Shown: positions 36,971-45,443 of the stretch, piece after piece
Numbering within the stretch: the first letter of the stretch is position 1
How the letters are laid out: each line of letters starts with the position of its first letter
From: Fructilactobacillus lindneri DSM 20690 = JCM 11027
Lineage (GTDB): Bacteria; Bacillota; Bacilli; Lactobacillales; Lactobacillaceae
Direction of reading: 5' to 3'
DNA: 64,000 nt
Assembly: GCF_002907375.1 (NCBI RefSeq)
Contig: NZ_MIYK01000001.1
Location: forward strand, 248,001-312,000
Notes under the pieces: model-generated
The model's database searches: none
The model's input: the letters and a program-made list of their open reading frames with translations, nothing else
What the model was told of the DNA's origin: nothing
Translations under genes and position numbers: made by a program

Positions 36971-37630
36971 ATGGTAACTAAAAATAAGCGCCCAGTTATT
37001 ATTGGAGTAACCGGCGGCTCTAGTAGTGGGAAAACAACGGTTAGTAAAGCAATTTTGCAACGTCTTTTAGGACATTCAATTAGCATTATTCAACAGGATT
37101 CTTATTATAATGATCAGACTAATATGACAATGGAGCAAAGGAAAAACGTAAATTATGATCATCCTAATGCATTTGATAATGATCTATTAGTAGAACATTT
37201 GAATGATTTGCTTGCTTACAAAACAATTGAAAAACCAGTTTATGATTACACTACTTTTACTAGAAGCAAACAAACTGAAAAGCAGGAACCAACGGATGTT
37301 ATTATTTTGGAGGGAATTTTAACTTTAAATGATGAGCGACTTCGGAATTTAATGGATATTAAAGTATTTGTTGATACTGATGATGACATTCGCTTAATTC
37401 GTAGAATTCAACGTGATACAAAAGAACGTGATAGGAGTTTAGATTCCGTTATTCAGCAATATTTGGCAACTGTCAGACCAATGTATCATCAATTTGTAGA
37501 ACCGACTAAACGCTATGCAGATATTATTATCCCTCGCGGGGGTGAAAATGCTGTTGCAATTGATTTATTAGCTACTAAAGTCAAAGCTATTTTTGGAACT
37601 GAAGATAATAATCCAGTTGTCAATTATTAA
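36971..37630 (+). CDS. udk: Uridine kinase
   Basis: Phosphorylates uridine and cytidine for pyrimidine salvage. It shows P-loop [42 protein letters not shown] and [17 protein letters not shown]. It has 219 residues, slightly longer than the usual 210. GGGAG precedes the ATG. It sits just after pheT without a visible terminator between. Confidence 0.95.
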   Translation: MVTKNKRPVIIGVTGGSSSGKTTVSKAILQRLLGHSISIIQQDSYYNDQTNMTMEQRKNVNYDHPNAFDNDLLVEHLNDLLAYKTIEKPVYDYTTFTRSKQTEKQEPTDVIILEGILTLNDERLRNLMDIKVFVDTDDDIRLIRRIQRDTKERDRSLDSVIQQYLATVRPMYHQFVEPTKRYADIIIPRGGENAVAIDLLATKVKAIFGTEDNNPVVNY

Positions 37631-37639
37631 ACGTTTTAT

Positions 37640-37668
37640 TTGATAATGGTAATTTTTCATGATAAATT
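37640..37668 (+). promoter_or_regulatory. Probable promoter of greA
   Basis: TTGATA (37640-37645) and TAAATT (37663-37668) are 17 nt apart, 31 nt before the greA start. Confidence 0.5.
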
Positions 37669-37699
37669 CTATTGTGTATAAAATAATTGAGGTGTGAAA

Positions 37700-38176
37700 A
37701 TGTCAGAAGAAAAAGTATATCCAATGACTCAGGACGGGAAAGACAAGTTAGAAGTTGAACTTGAAGATTTAAAGACTAACCAGCGTCCTCACGTCATTGA
37801 ACAAATTAAAATTGCAAGAAGTTATGGTGATTTATCAGAAAATTCCGAATACAAATCGGCAAAAAATGAACAAGCTTTGTTGGAAAGCAGAATCAATACA
37901 GTTGAGCACATGCTTCAATTTGCTCAAGTTGTAGATGAAGAAGAAACTGCTTCTGATGAGGTTAGCGTCGGTAAAACAGTTGAATTTAAGGAATTACCAG
38001 ACGAAGAACCCGAAGTTTACCAGATTGTTGGTGCAGCTGAAGCTGATCCGCTTGGTGGGAAAGTTTCTAATGATTCTCCAATTGCTAAAGGATTATTAGG
38101 GCATAAAATTGGTGAAGAAGTAGATATTGACATTCCCGATGGTGTTATGCATGTAAAGATTCTTTCAGTTAAATAA
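37700..38176 (+). CDS. greA: Transcription elongation factor GreA
   Basis: Rescues backtracked RNA polymerase by stimulating transcript cleavage. The N-terminal coiled coil with the acidic tip ([16 protein letters not shown]) and the C-terminal FKBP-like domain ([16 protein letters not shown]) are both complete, 158 residues. The ATG at 37700 is chosen over an in-frame GTG (37694) that lies inside the GAGGTG ribosome-binding site. Confidence 0.96.
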   Translation: MSEEKVYPMTQDGKDKLEVELEDLKTNQRPHVIEQIKIARSYGDLSENSEYKSAKNEQALLESRINTVEHMLQFAQVVDEEETASDEVSVGKTVEFKELPDEEPEVYQIVGAAEADPLGGKVSNDSPIAKGLLGHKIGEEVDIDIPDGVMHVKILSVK

Positions 38177-38180
38177 TTAG

Positions 38181-38224
38181 AAGTTGGATTTTATTGAGAA
38201 ATATTCAATGAAATTCAACTTTTT
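38181..38224 (+). terminator. greA terminator
   Basis: A 17-bp stem with two G-U pairs (38181-38197 with 38205-38221) and a 7-nt loop is followed by a short T-run. Confidence 0.85.
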
Positions 38225-38243
38225 ATTAAAATTAATTTTTTCT

Positions 38244-38275
38244 GGACCTCAATATTGTGGTCCTAAGTGTATAAT
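38244..38275 (+). promoter_or_regulatory. Dyad and -10 box upstream of the PBP gene
   Basis: The near-perfect inverted repeat GGACC-T-CAATATTG-T-GGTCC (38244-38263) covers the -35 position of a promoter whose -10 is TATAAT (38270-38275). No T-run follows, so it looks like an operator rather than a terminator. An 86-nt leader with a small TTAAAAC/GTTTTAA hairpin (38316-38334) separates it from the start codon. Confidence 0.55.
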
Positions 38276-38361
38276 GTAATAATGGACGTAACTGTAAAAT
38301 ATAGTTTCATAGTGATTAAAACACTAAGTTTTAATTTAATTATTATTAAGGGGTAACTGTT

Positions 38362-40425
38362 GTGGGGAGTTTCTTTGGTAAATTTTTCAAAAAAAGAACA
38401 CGAGCAAATAGTCGGGAAAACGGAACAAGTAAAATTCCTTTTCGTTTAAATTTAATTTTCATAATTGTTGGGGTCTTATTTGCTGTTTTAATCTGGAAGT
38501 TAGCTGATTTACAAATTATTCAGGGTAACTATTTTAAATCAAACGTTAATCAAAGCAATAATTCCACGGTTTATGGAAACGTACAACGGGGAATGATTTA
38601 TGATTCAACTGGTAAACAAATTGCAGGAAATAAATCAGAACGTGCCATTATTTATACAAAGGGACCAGGAATAACTTCTGATGAAATGTATCAAGTTGCC
38701 ACTAAATTAAGTAGTTTTATTAAAGTTCCAGCAAAAAAATTGACTAAAAAGCAAATTGCTGAATATTATTTAGCAAATGCGAATAATAGAAAACAGGTTG
38801 CAAAATCGATACCTAATGCGGCTAATTTATCTCCTGATGCTTTACAATCATCTGAAATCAAAAAATTTAAAGATGGTTCTGTAGCTGAAATTACACCTTC
38901 AATGAAAAATGCTGCTACTATTTATACTGAAATGAGTGGGGCGTATCAATTATCAACTACTTATATTAAATATAGTGGGGTTTCTAATAAAGAAGTTGCA
39001 GAAGTTGGTGAGCATCAGAGTGAAATGCCTGGAGTCCAAGTTGGAACTAGTTGGAAGAGAAGTTATCCTGATGGGAAAGGATTCCAATCAATTACTGGAA
39101 CAGTTTCATCAAATAAAGTTGGTTTGCCAGAAGATCGGGTTAATCAATTACTTGCTCAAGGATATTCACAAGACGAATCAGTTGGTCAAAGTAATTTAGA
39201 AGAAGAATACGAGCCAATATTGAAAGGTTCAAAATCTCAGACTGATGTTAAATTAAATAGTAATAATCAAATTGTTAAACAAGTTAAAAAATATCCAGGA
39301 CAACGTGGTGACAATTTACAATTAACTATTAATGCTAAGTTCCAAAAGGATCTTCAAAAATTAGTTAAAGATGCTCAACCTGGTGGAAATGCTACTGGGA
39401 CTTATGCAGTAGCTATGAATCCAAATACTGGTGCTGTAATTGGGATGGCTGGAGTTAGTCGTGATCCTAAGACTAATAAAGTTACTCAAAATGATATTGG
39501 AAATATCAACAATGCTATTACTATGGGATCTGTGGTTAAAGGAGCCACTGTTTCTGGTGCTTTGATGGACCACGTCATCACTCCTACTAACAGTACGATG
39601 ACTGATGAACCCATTAAAAATGGTGGATCATCAAAAAGTTCATGGTTCAATAAAACCGGTAATGCAAACATGCCCGTTACTGCTTCGGATGCCTTAGAAG
39701 TTTCATCAAATTCTTATATGATGCAATTAGCCATGAAAGAAGCAAAGTTTAAATATGTTCCTGGTGGTCAATTGAACATGAACCCAAATATATTTGATAT
39801 TGAACGTGGGTATTTCAATCAATTTGGGTTGGGTATAAAAACTGGAATTGATTTACCGGGAGAATCAGCTGGTATTAAAGGACCGGGTGGATTTGAAAAC
39901 ATTGGTAAAGCACTTGATGAATCATACGGAAACTATGATGGATATACTACTATGCAAGTTGCACAATATATGTCAACCATTGCAAATGGTGGATATCGAC
40001 TCAAACCTCATGTTGTTCAGAATATTCGGGGTACGAATAGCAAAACTGGAAAATTGGGTGCGGTTAAAGAAACCATTATGCCACAAGCTTTGAATGAGAT
40101 TCCAATGACGGAAGACGAACGTAACGTTGTTAAAGATGGATTATATAAAGTAGTTCATGGTAATAATAAGTACAAAACTGGTGGAGCACTGGCAGATATT
40201 TCACCAGAAATATCTGCGAAAACTGGAACGGCCCAAACATTTTATAATGGGAAGCCTACTGTTACGTTGAGTTTAGCTTCATATGCGCCATCAACCCATC
40301 CTCAAGTAGTCGTTGCACTTGCAATGCCAAACCTTCCAACTGATGCTGAAAGTAATAATATGGATTTAGCTAAAAATATTTATAAAGCATATTGGAAAGA
40401 TGTTCAAAATAAGCCAAGCAAATAG
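38362..40425 (+). CDS. Class B penicillin-binding protein (PBP2B/PbpB type transpeptidase)
   Basis: Cell-wall transpeptidase. One N-terminal membrane anchor (about 28-46, LNLIFIIVGVLFAVLIW) is followed by the PBP dimerisation domain (starting at NVQRGMIYD, about 73) and the transpeptidase domain: SxxK at Ser390-Lys393 (GSVVKG), SxN at 448-450 (SSN) and KTG in SAKTGTAQ. It has 687 residues and no PASTA repeats after the KTG motif. GTG start with AAGGGG upstream. The position before rpmG and the rhomboid gene matches the PBP2 of other lactobacilli; whether it serves division or elongation is not decided here. Confidence 0.92.
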   Translation: MGSFFGKFFKKRTRANSRENGTSKIPFRLNLIFIIVGVLFAVLIWKLADLQIIQGNYFKSNVNQSNNSTVYGNVQRGMIYDSTGKQIAGNKSERAIIYTKGPGITSDEMYQVATKLSSFIKVPAKKLTKKQIAEYYLANANNRKQVAKSIPNAANLSPDALQSSEIKKFKDGSVAEITPSMKNAATIYTEMSGAYQLSTTYIKYSGVSNKEVAEVGEHQSEMPGVQVGTSWKRSYPDGKGFQSITGTVSSNKVGLPEDRVNQLLAQGYSQDESVGQSNLEEEYEPILKGSKSQTDVKLNSNNQIVKQVKKYPGQRGDNLQLTINAKFQKDLQKLVKDAQPGGNATGTYAVAMNPNTGAVIGMAGVSRDPKTNKVTQNDIGNINNAITMGSVVKGATVSGALMDHVITPTNSTMTDEPIKNGGSSKSSWFNKTGNANMPVTASDALEVSSNSYMMQLAMKEAKFKYVPGGQLNMNPNIFDIERGYFNQFGLGIKTGIDLPGESAGIKGPGGFENIGKALDESYGNYDGYTTMQVAQYMSTIANGGYRLKPHVVQNIRGTNSKTGKLGAVKETIMPQALNEIPMTEDERNVVKDGLYKVVHGNNKYKTGGALADISPEISAKTGTAQTFYNGKPTVTLSLASYAPSTHPQVVVALAMPNLPTDAESNNMDLAKNIYKAYWKDVQNKPSK

Positions 40426-40543
40426 CGTCAAGTATAAATACTTAACATTTATTTAGTTATTTTGTAGAATTTATTTCCAAAAGATGTTAAACTGATATTT
40501 GTTATAGTTGATGTTAAAAAGAAATTGTTTGGAGGTATTTAAC

Positions 40544-40693
40544 ATGCGTGTACACATTACTTTAGAATGTACTGAATGTCACGAGCGCAATTACTTAACT
40601 TCTAAAAATCGTCGTAATAATCCCGATCGTTTAGAATTAGATAAATATTGCCCTCGTGAAAGAAAAGTTACATTACATCGTGAAACAAAATAA
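40544..40693 (+). CDS. rpmG: 50S ribosomal protein L33
   Basis: A 49-residue protein with the L33 zinc pair CTEC and, later, a single Cys in KYCPRERK where the usual CPRC has become CPRE. The zinc site is thus incomplete (three of four cysteines). The ATG at 40544 follows GGAGG; an in-frame ATG at 40508 has no ribosome-binding site. Confidence 0.95.
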   Translation: MRVHITLECTECHERNYLTSKNRRNNPDRLELDKYCPRERKVTLHRETK

Positions 40694-40724
40694 GATTTTG
40701 GGCTGTTGCCCAGAATCTTTTTTT
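40692..40724 (+). terminator. rpmG terminator
   Basis: AAGATTTTGGGC pairs with GCCCAGAATCTT over a TGTT loop, then a T-run. Confidence 0.9.
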
Positions 40725-40743
40725 ATTGGAATTGAAGGTACTG

Positions 40744-41283
40744 ATGAAAAAAAATGAATTAAGGCGAATTGTTTTAGAGAAATTAAAAAACAAAAAAATT
40801 ACTCCCACAATGTTTTTAAAGATGTATCGAAAAGTTTTTGATACATCAGAATGGAGAAATGCTAAAGTAATAGCTCTAACTCTTAATACAGATAATGAAA
40901 TCCCAACTTATCCTTTGATTTTTAAAGCTCTATCTGAAGGAAAACAGATCGTAATTCCAAAGACTTTTAAAAACAAAAAGATGATTTTTTATAGATTAAC
41001 CACCCATACTAAATTAAAAAAATCTAAATTTGGAATTTGGGAACCAGTTAATGGTATTGAAGCAACTAAAGATAAGATTGATTTAATTTTTATTCCTGGT
41101 GTTGCTTTTTGTATTACAACGGGTCAACGAATCGGATATGGTGGTGGATACTTCGATTGCTATCTACAAGATTATTTTGGAAGTACTATTTCTTTAGTAC
41201 AAAAAGAGCAGGTTTTTGGTGATATGATATGGGATTCAGAAAAATTTGATATTCCTGTACAAAAAATATTTGTAGGAGCATAG
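40744..41283 (+). CDS. yqgN: 5-formyltetrahydrofolate cyclo-ligase
   Basis: Converts 5-formyl-THF into methenyl-THF with ATP. A basic N-terminus (KKNELRRIVLEKL) is followed by ALTLNTDNEIPTYP, IVIPKTFKN, DLIFIPGVAF and the glycine-rich RIGYGGGYFDCYL. It has 179 residues from the ATG at 40744 (GAAGG upstream); a TTG at 40726 lies within the preceding terminator. It works next to FolD, encoded at 48312, in the one-carbon pool. Confidence 0.92.
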   Translation: MKKNELRRIVLEKLKNKKITPTMFLKMYRKVFDTSEWRNAKVIALTLNTDNEIPTYPLIFKALSEGKQIVIPKTFKNKKMIFYRLTTHTKLKKSKFGIWEPVNGIEATKDKIDLIFIPGVAFCITTGQRIGYGGGYFDCYLQDYFGSTISLVQKEQVFGDMIWDSEKFDIPVQKIFVGA

Positions 41284-41285
41284 TT

Positions 41286-41960
41286 TTGGTAAAAAAAATA
41301 ATAGAACAATGTTCAAAATATCCAATAGTAACTTGGATATTATTATTAGTTATGATTATTAATTTTATTTTAATGACCTTTTCTGGAGGATCTACTAATC
41401 CGAGTGTCTTATTAGAATTTGGTGCTGAATCAAATATTTTGATTCAACAAGGTGAATGGTGGAGATTAATAACTCCAATTTTTGTTCATATTGGATATCA
41501 ACATTTAATCATTGATGGAATATCAATTTATTTTGTAGGTAAAATTTTAGAAAATATTTTTGGACATATCCGTTATTTCATTATTTTTATGGTTTCTGGA
41601 TTTTGTGGTAATTTAATGAGTTTTGCGTTTGAAAATAGCTTGTCTGCTGGAAGCAGTACTTCTTTATTTGGATTATTTGGTTCATTTTTAATGCTGGCAT
41701 GTGTCATGAAAGATAATGAATTTATTACTCAAACAGCTAAAACTTTTTTGCTATTAATAATAATTAATTTAATTTTTGATCTTTTTGCTCCTGGTATTAA
41801 TATCTATGGTCACATTGGTGGCTTAATAGGTGGATTCATGATAAGTTTTGTAGTTGGAATCAAAGGATTCAATAATTTAAATAAAAAATGTAGTTTTCTT
41901 TATGCAAACGCTTTAATTATTGGTATAATTGTCTTGTGTTATATTGGTATAATTCGTTAA
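41286..41960 (+). CDS. Rhomboid family intramembrane serine protease (GluP-like)
   Basis: 224 residues with about six membrane helices. The catalytic dyad is Ser124 (in AGSSTSLFGLFG, where GASG is usual) and His176 (GHIGGLIGGF). The HxxxN motif of helix 2 reads His73-x-x-x-Asp77, so the oxyanion-hole Asn is replaced by Asp. TTG start 7 nt after AGGAG. It lies directly after yqgN and before yqgQ-glcK, the standard Firmicute order. Confidence 0.88.
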   Translation: MVKKIIEQCSKYPIVTWILLLVMIINFILMTFSGGSTNPSVLLEFGAESNILIQQGEWWRLITPIFVHIGYQHLIIDGISIYFVGKILENIFGHIRYFIIFMVSGFCGNLMSFAFENSLSAGSSTSLFGLFGSFLMLACVMKDNEFITQTAKTFLLLIIINLIFDLFAPGINIYGHIGGLIGGFMISFVVGIKGFNNLNKKCSFLYANALIIGIIVLCYIGIIR

Positions 41961-41997
41961 CACAGGTTAGTATAATGACTTAGGGTGAATAATACTT

Positions 41998-42252
41998 ATG
42001 GAAACATTATATGATGTTCAAAAGTTGTTAAAAAAATTCGGGATTTACGTGTATATTGGCAAACGTATTTGGGATATAGAAGTAATGGCATTAGAGCTTG
42101 ATCATCTTAGAGAAGCTCAATTAGTTACAGACAAAGAGTTTTTAGCAGCTAAAATGGTCTTAACCCGGGAACATCGAATTGAAGAAAATAAGTTAAAAGA
42201 AAATAATGAAACTGGAGGTCTTTATTATGTCAAAAAATTTAATTGGAATTGA
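41998..42252 (+). CDS. yqgQ: YqgQ family protein (DUF910)
   Basis: A small helical protein, 84 residues, recognised by YDVQKLLKKFGIYVYIGKRIWDIEVMALEL. Function unknown, but it is nearly always beside glucokinase. The last 26 nt overlap the glcK start in another frame, and the C-terminal tail (GGLYYVKKFNWN) is encoded by the glcK ribosome-binding site and first codons. The GGGTGA ribosome-binding site upstream is moderate. Confidence 0.9.
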   Translation: METLYDVQKLLKKFGIYVYIGKRIWDIEVMALELDHLREAQLVTDKEFLAAKMVLTREHRIEENKLKENNETGGLYYVKKFNWN

Positions 42253-43189
42253 TTTAGGTGGTACAACAACTAAGATGGCTTTTCTAAATGAAGATGGAGA
42301 AGTTTTAGATAAATGGAGAATTTTGACTGATATTAGTGATAATGGAAGTCATATTGTTGAAAACATTGTTAAATCAATCAGTAAACACATTGAAGATTCA
42401 GGGAAAACTACAAACGATTTTATTGGAATTGGAATGGGAACGCCTGGTGCTGTTAACAGAGAGAATGGGACTGTTACGGAAGCTTATAATTTAGGGTGGA
42501 AAACAGTACAACCAATTCGAAAACAAATTCAAGAAGGTTTAGGATTACCTTTTGAAATTGATAATGATGCAAATGTGGCTTCTTTAGGTGAATACTGGAA
42601 AGGTGCTGGAAGTAGTGAAGACGATGTTGTATTTGTTACCTTAGGTACTGGTGTTGGTGGTGGAGTTATTGCCAACGGTAAATTATTACATGGTGTTAAT
42701 GGTGGAGCAGGTGAAATTGGTCATATTGCTGTACAACCAAACGGATATTTATGTACATGTGGTAAAAAAGGATGTCTTGAAACGTATGCTTCTGCTACTG
42801 GGATCGTCCGAGTTGCTGGAGATATGGCAAAAGAATTTAATGGCACTTCAAGATTAGCTGAATTAGAGCAGACTGATGAAAAAATTACTTCAAAGTTGAT
42901 TTTTTACTTAGCTGATAATGGCGATATTTTAGCTAATCAAGTTGTTGATAAAGTTTGCTTTTATCTAGGTCTTGCATTATCTGATATAGGTAATACTCTT
43001 AATCCTGCTAGTATCATTATTGGTGGTGGAGTATCAAATGCCGGAAATACCTTGTTACAACCAACCACTAAATATTTCCAACAAAATGCTTTTACTTCAG
43101 TTCGAGACTCAACTAAAATTAAACTTGCTGAATTAGGTAATGATGCTGGTGTTATTGGTGCTGCTTCTATGGCATTACAATTTAGATAA
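42227..43189 (+). CDS. glcK: ROK family glucokinase
   Basis: Phosphorylates glucose with ATP in the cytoplasm. ROK motifs: GIDLGGTTTKM, the GIGMGTPGAV loop, DNDANVASLGE with catalytic Asp, GTGVGGGVIANG, and the zinc-binding CTCGKKGCLETYAS. It has 320 residues from the ATG at 42227 (GGAGG upstream). It overlaps yqgQ by 26 nt and is followed by the rhodanese-like gene. Confidence 0.94.
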   Translation: MSKNLIGIDLGGTTTKMAFLNEDGEVLDKWRILTDISDNGSHIVENIVKSISKHIEDSGKTTNDFIGIGMGTPGAVNRENGTVTEAYNLGWKTVQPIRKQIQEGLGLPFEIDNDANVASLGEYWKGAGSSEDDVVFVTLGTGVGGGVIANGKLLHGVNGGAGEIGHIAVQPNGYLCTCGKKGCLETYASATGIVRVAGDMAKEFNGTSRLAELEQTDEKITSKLIFYLADNGDILANQVVDKVCFYLGLALSDIGNTLNPASIIIGGGVSNAGNTLLQPTTKYFQQNAFTSVRDSTKIKLAELGNDAGVIGAASMALQFR

Positions 43190-43214
43190 AACAATATAAT
43201 TGGAGTGGATATAA

Positions 43215-43628
43215 GTGGTTATTGGAACCAGTATTTTAGAATCAATTACAATTTCTTTAGTGATAATTGCAATTTTAGTTGGTATTTGGTCGATTATTCG
43301 ATATTATAATATTTTTCGAGCAAAAAAGTATGCTAAATTTCTTTCCGAACCTGAATTCAAAAAAGGTATGCGTAAGGCTCAAGTTGTTGATTTGAGAGAA
43401 TCAAATAATTTTAAAGATGGACATATTCTTGGTGCTAGAAATATGCCATATTCGACATTTAAAAGCTTTTATACAGATTTAAGACCTGACTTACCAGTCT
43501 ATTTATATGATCAAAATAAATCTCTTAGTATGAGAGCCGCTAAATTACTTCATAAGCATGGATTTAAAGACATTTCAATTTTGGATGAAGGATATCAAAA
43601 GTGGGATGGTAAGGTTAAAAAAGAGTAA
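43215..43628 (+). CDS. Membrane-anchored rhodanese-like protein without catalytic Cys
   Basis: 137 residues: one N-terminal membrane helix (about 8-30), then a rhodanese domain (QVVDLRESNNFKDGHILGARNMP, ILDEGYQKW). The active loop, where a cysteine normally follows VYLYC, reads VYLYDQNKSLSMRAA, so no persulfide chemistry is expected. It could be a binding or scaffold protein. GTG start after GGAG. It is next to glcK, which is common in lactobacilli. Confidence 0.88.
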   Translation: MVIGTSILESITISLVIIAILVGIWSIIRYYNIFRAKKYAKFLSEPEFKKGMRKAQVVDLRESNNFKDGHILGARNMPYSTFKSFYTDLRPDLPVYLYDQNKSLSMRAAKLLHKHGFKDISILDEGYQKWDGKVKKE

Positions 43629-43630
43629 AA

Positions 43631-43660
43631 AAATAAGAACTCGGAAGAGTTCTTATTTTT
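43631..43660. terminator. Bidirectional terminator
   Basis: A 12-bp perfect stem AAATAAGAACTC/GAGTTCTTATTT with a 4-nt loop lies between the convergent rhodanese-like and DUF3042 genes. Confidence 0.92.
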
Positions 43661-43667
43661 TATTTAA

Positions 43668-43844
43668 TTAACCTAGATGTGATGATCCAGATTTTCTCAT
43701 TGATTTTTTACGGTTTTCGTCAGCTTTTTGTTCTTGCGATTCAATTGGTTCAACGACAGCTTTTTTAAAAGATAATAAAACACCAGCTGTAATTCCAATC
43801 ATTGTGGCAACCCCAGTTGCGAAACCTTTTCCAAATTTGTGCAT
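43668..43844 (-). CDS. DUF3042 family small membrane protein
   Basis: A 58-residue protein read on the minus strand. It has an MHKFGKGFATG start, a hydrophobic segment at about residues 8-26, and a charged tail rich in Glu, Lys and Ser (ESQEQKADENRKKS). The pattern matches DUF3042, which I know mainly from lactobacilli; no function is known. AGGAGG lies 7 nt before the ATG. It is divergent from miaA and convergent with the rhodanese-like gene. Confidence 0.85.
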   Translation of the reverse strand: MHKFGKGFATGVATMIGITAGVLLSFKKAVVEPIESQEQKADENRKKSMRKSGSSHLG

Positions 43845-43936
43845 AATTAGCCTCCTTTGTTATTACTTGTCTATTATGCTTTATTTACGTTAATATATCC
43901 AGTAACAAAACTCAGATTAAGTTAGGAAAGTAACAA

Positions 43937-44875
43937 ATGAAAAAAATTTTAGTAGTTGTTGGACCAACCGCAGTAGGTAAAAGTGATTTAGCAATTAAAT
44001 TAGCACAAAAATTTAATGGAGAAATAATTTCAGGAGATTCAATGCAGGTTTATCGAAACCTTGACATTGGCACTGCAAAAGTTTTAAGCTCTGAACGTGA
44101 AGGAATTAAGCATTATCTAATTGATGTTAGAGATGTAAATCAACAATATGGGGTTTCTGAATTTGTAAAAGATGCTAAAACTTTAATAAATTCAATTACT
44201 GCAACTGGTGGTTTGCCTATAATAGTAGGGGGAACAGGATACTATGTTCAAGCATTAATTAATGGTCTTACCTTGGGCGGTGAAAACAGTTCAAACAAGA
44301 AAATCAAGACTGACTTAGAAAAAAAATTAGCTAAAGTTGGGAAAATTAATTTGTGGAATGAATTAAAGCTTGTAGATACCAAGTCAGCTGAAAAAATACC
44401 ACCGGAAAATTCACGTCGGGTGATTAGAGCTTTGGAAGTTTATAAAACTACTGGTAAAAAATTTTCTGAACAAAAAAATGGAAGTTTGCAATATGATGCT
44501 TTGTTAATTGGTTTAAATTGTGATCGAAAATTATTATATAATCGAATTAATTTAAGAGTTGATCAAATGGTAAAAAATGGATTATTAGAAGAAAATCATT
44601 GGTTATATACTCATGGTGGCATCGAAAATCCTGCTAGTAAGGCAATTGGTTATCGGGAGTTTGTTAAATATTTTTCTGGAGAACGTGATTTAAATCAAAC
44701 CATTGAACAAATAAAGTTAGATTCTCGACATTATGCTAAACGTCAGCTAACTTGGTTTAGAAATAAAATGAATGTTAATTGGTTTAACTTAGTTGAGCAT
44801 CCTGAAGAAATAAATAATATTAATAAATTAGTTCAAGATTGGAGAAAAAATGAATTTACCAGAAATGAGTGCTAA
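43937..44875 (+). CDS. miaA: tRNA dimethylallyltransferase MiaA
   Basis: Adds the dimethylallyl group to A37 of tRNAs reading UNN codons. P-loop VVGPTAVGKSDLA, GDSMQVYRNLDIGTAK, VGGTGYYVQALI, and PPENSRRVIRALEVY followed by the basic KRQLTWFRN. It has 312 residues. GGAAAG precedes the ATG. Its end overlaps the next gene by 26 nt. Confidence 0.95.
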   Translation: MKKILVVVGPTAVGKSDLAIKLAQKFNGEIISGDSMQVYRNLDIGTAKVLSSEREGIKHYLIDVRDVNQQYGVSEFVKDAKTLINSITATGGLPIIVGGTGYYVQALINGLTLGGENSSNKKIKTDLEKKLAKVGKINLWNELKLVDTKSAEKIPPENSRRVIRALEVYKTTGKKFSEQKNGSLQYDALLIGLNCDRKLLYNRINLRVDQMVKNGLLEENHWLYTHGGIENPASKAIGYREFVKYFSGERDLNQTIEQIKLDSRHYAKRQLTWFRNKMNVNWFNLVEHPEEINNINKLVQDWRKNEFTRNEC

Positions 44876-45374
44876 AACAATTAATTTATACCGGCAAATT
44901 GACGCAAAAAAGAAAAACATTTGGCAAGATAATAAGCATATAAATAGTATTTTAGTGGCTTTAGATATTCATTTGAGTGATTTGGCCAAAATTAGTGGTT
45001 TAGATGTTATTGGATTAGGAAATGTATCTCAAAGTTCTCATCAAAGAAAATTAGATTACTATTTATTAGTATTACAAGATTTTTTGCTACTAGCTAATTT
45101 GTTAAACTGGAGCGATACTTTGGAAGCTTCTGATGAATTTTTCGATAAATTATCAGCATTGAAAAAAGATGATCAAACTCAAATTATGACTCTTTATTTA
45201 TCATTGAAAAATATGCTTTTAAAAGGTTATTATGAAAAAAATAAAACTTATTTAAAACATGCTTGGAAATTATTCTTAAAATGGGGGATTGTTGATTTAG
45301 GTTTTAATACTAGTGAAATTAATGATGAATTTTTAAATAAAATTCAAGAAGAACTAAATCAAGCTTTAAATTAA
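44850..45374 (+). CDS. Unrecognised helical protein downstream of miaA, possibly degenerate dUTPase-2-like
   Basis: Function not recognised. 174 residues, nearly all alpha-helical, acidic and basic patches, no signal or membrane segment. Two segments, ILVALDIHLSDLAKIS and KLDYYLLVLQDFLLLANLLNW, are spaced like the metal-binding helices of the dimeric dUTPase/MazG fold, but the Glu and Asp ligands are mostly missing, so catalysis looks unlikely. That link is inference. GGAG precedes the ATG, within the end of miaA, so the two are co-translated. Confidence 0.75.
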   Translation: MNLPEMSAKTINLYRQIDAKKKNIWQDNKHINSILVALDIHLSDLAKISGLDVIGLGNVSQSSHQRKLDYYLLVLQDFLLLANLLNWSDTLEASDEFFDKLSALKKDDQTQIMTLYLSLKNMLLKGYYEKNKTYLKHAWKLFLKWGIVDLGFNTSEINDEFLNKIQEELNQALN

Positions 45375-45393
45375 AATATATTTTAATTTGTTA

Positions 45394-45422
45394 TTGACTT
45401 ATTAATCAAAATTAAATATAAT
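45394..45422 (+). promoter_or_regulatory. Promoter of tRNA-Arg
   Basis: TTGACT (45394-45399) and a perfect TATAAT (45417-45422) are spaced by exactly 17 nt, 21 nt before the tRNA. Confidence 0.85.
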
Positions 45423-45443
45423 TATGAGTGTTGCATTGGTTAT

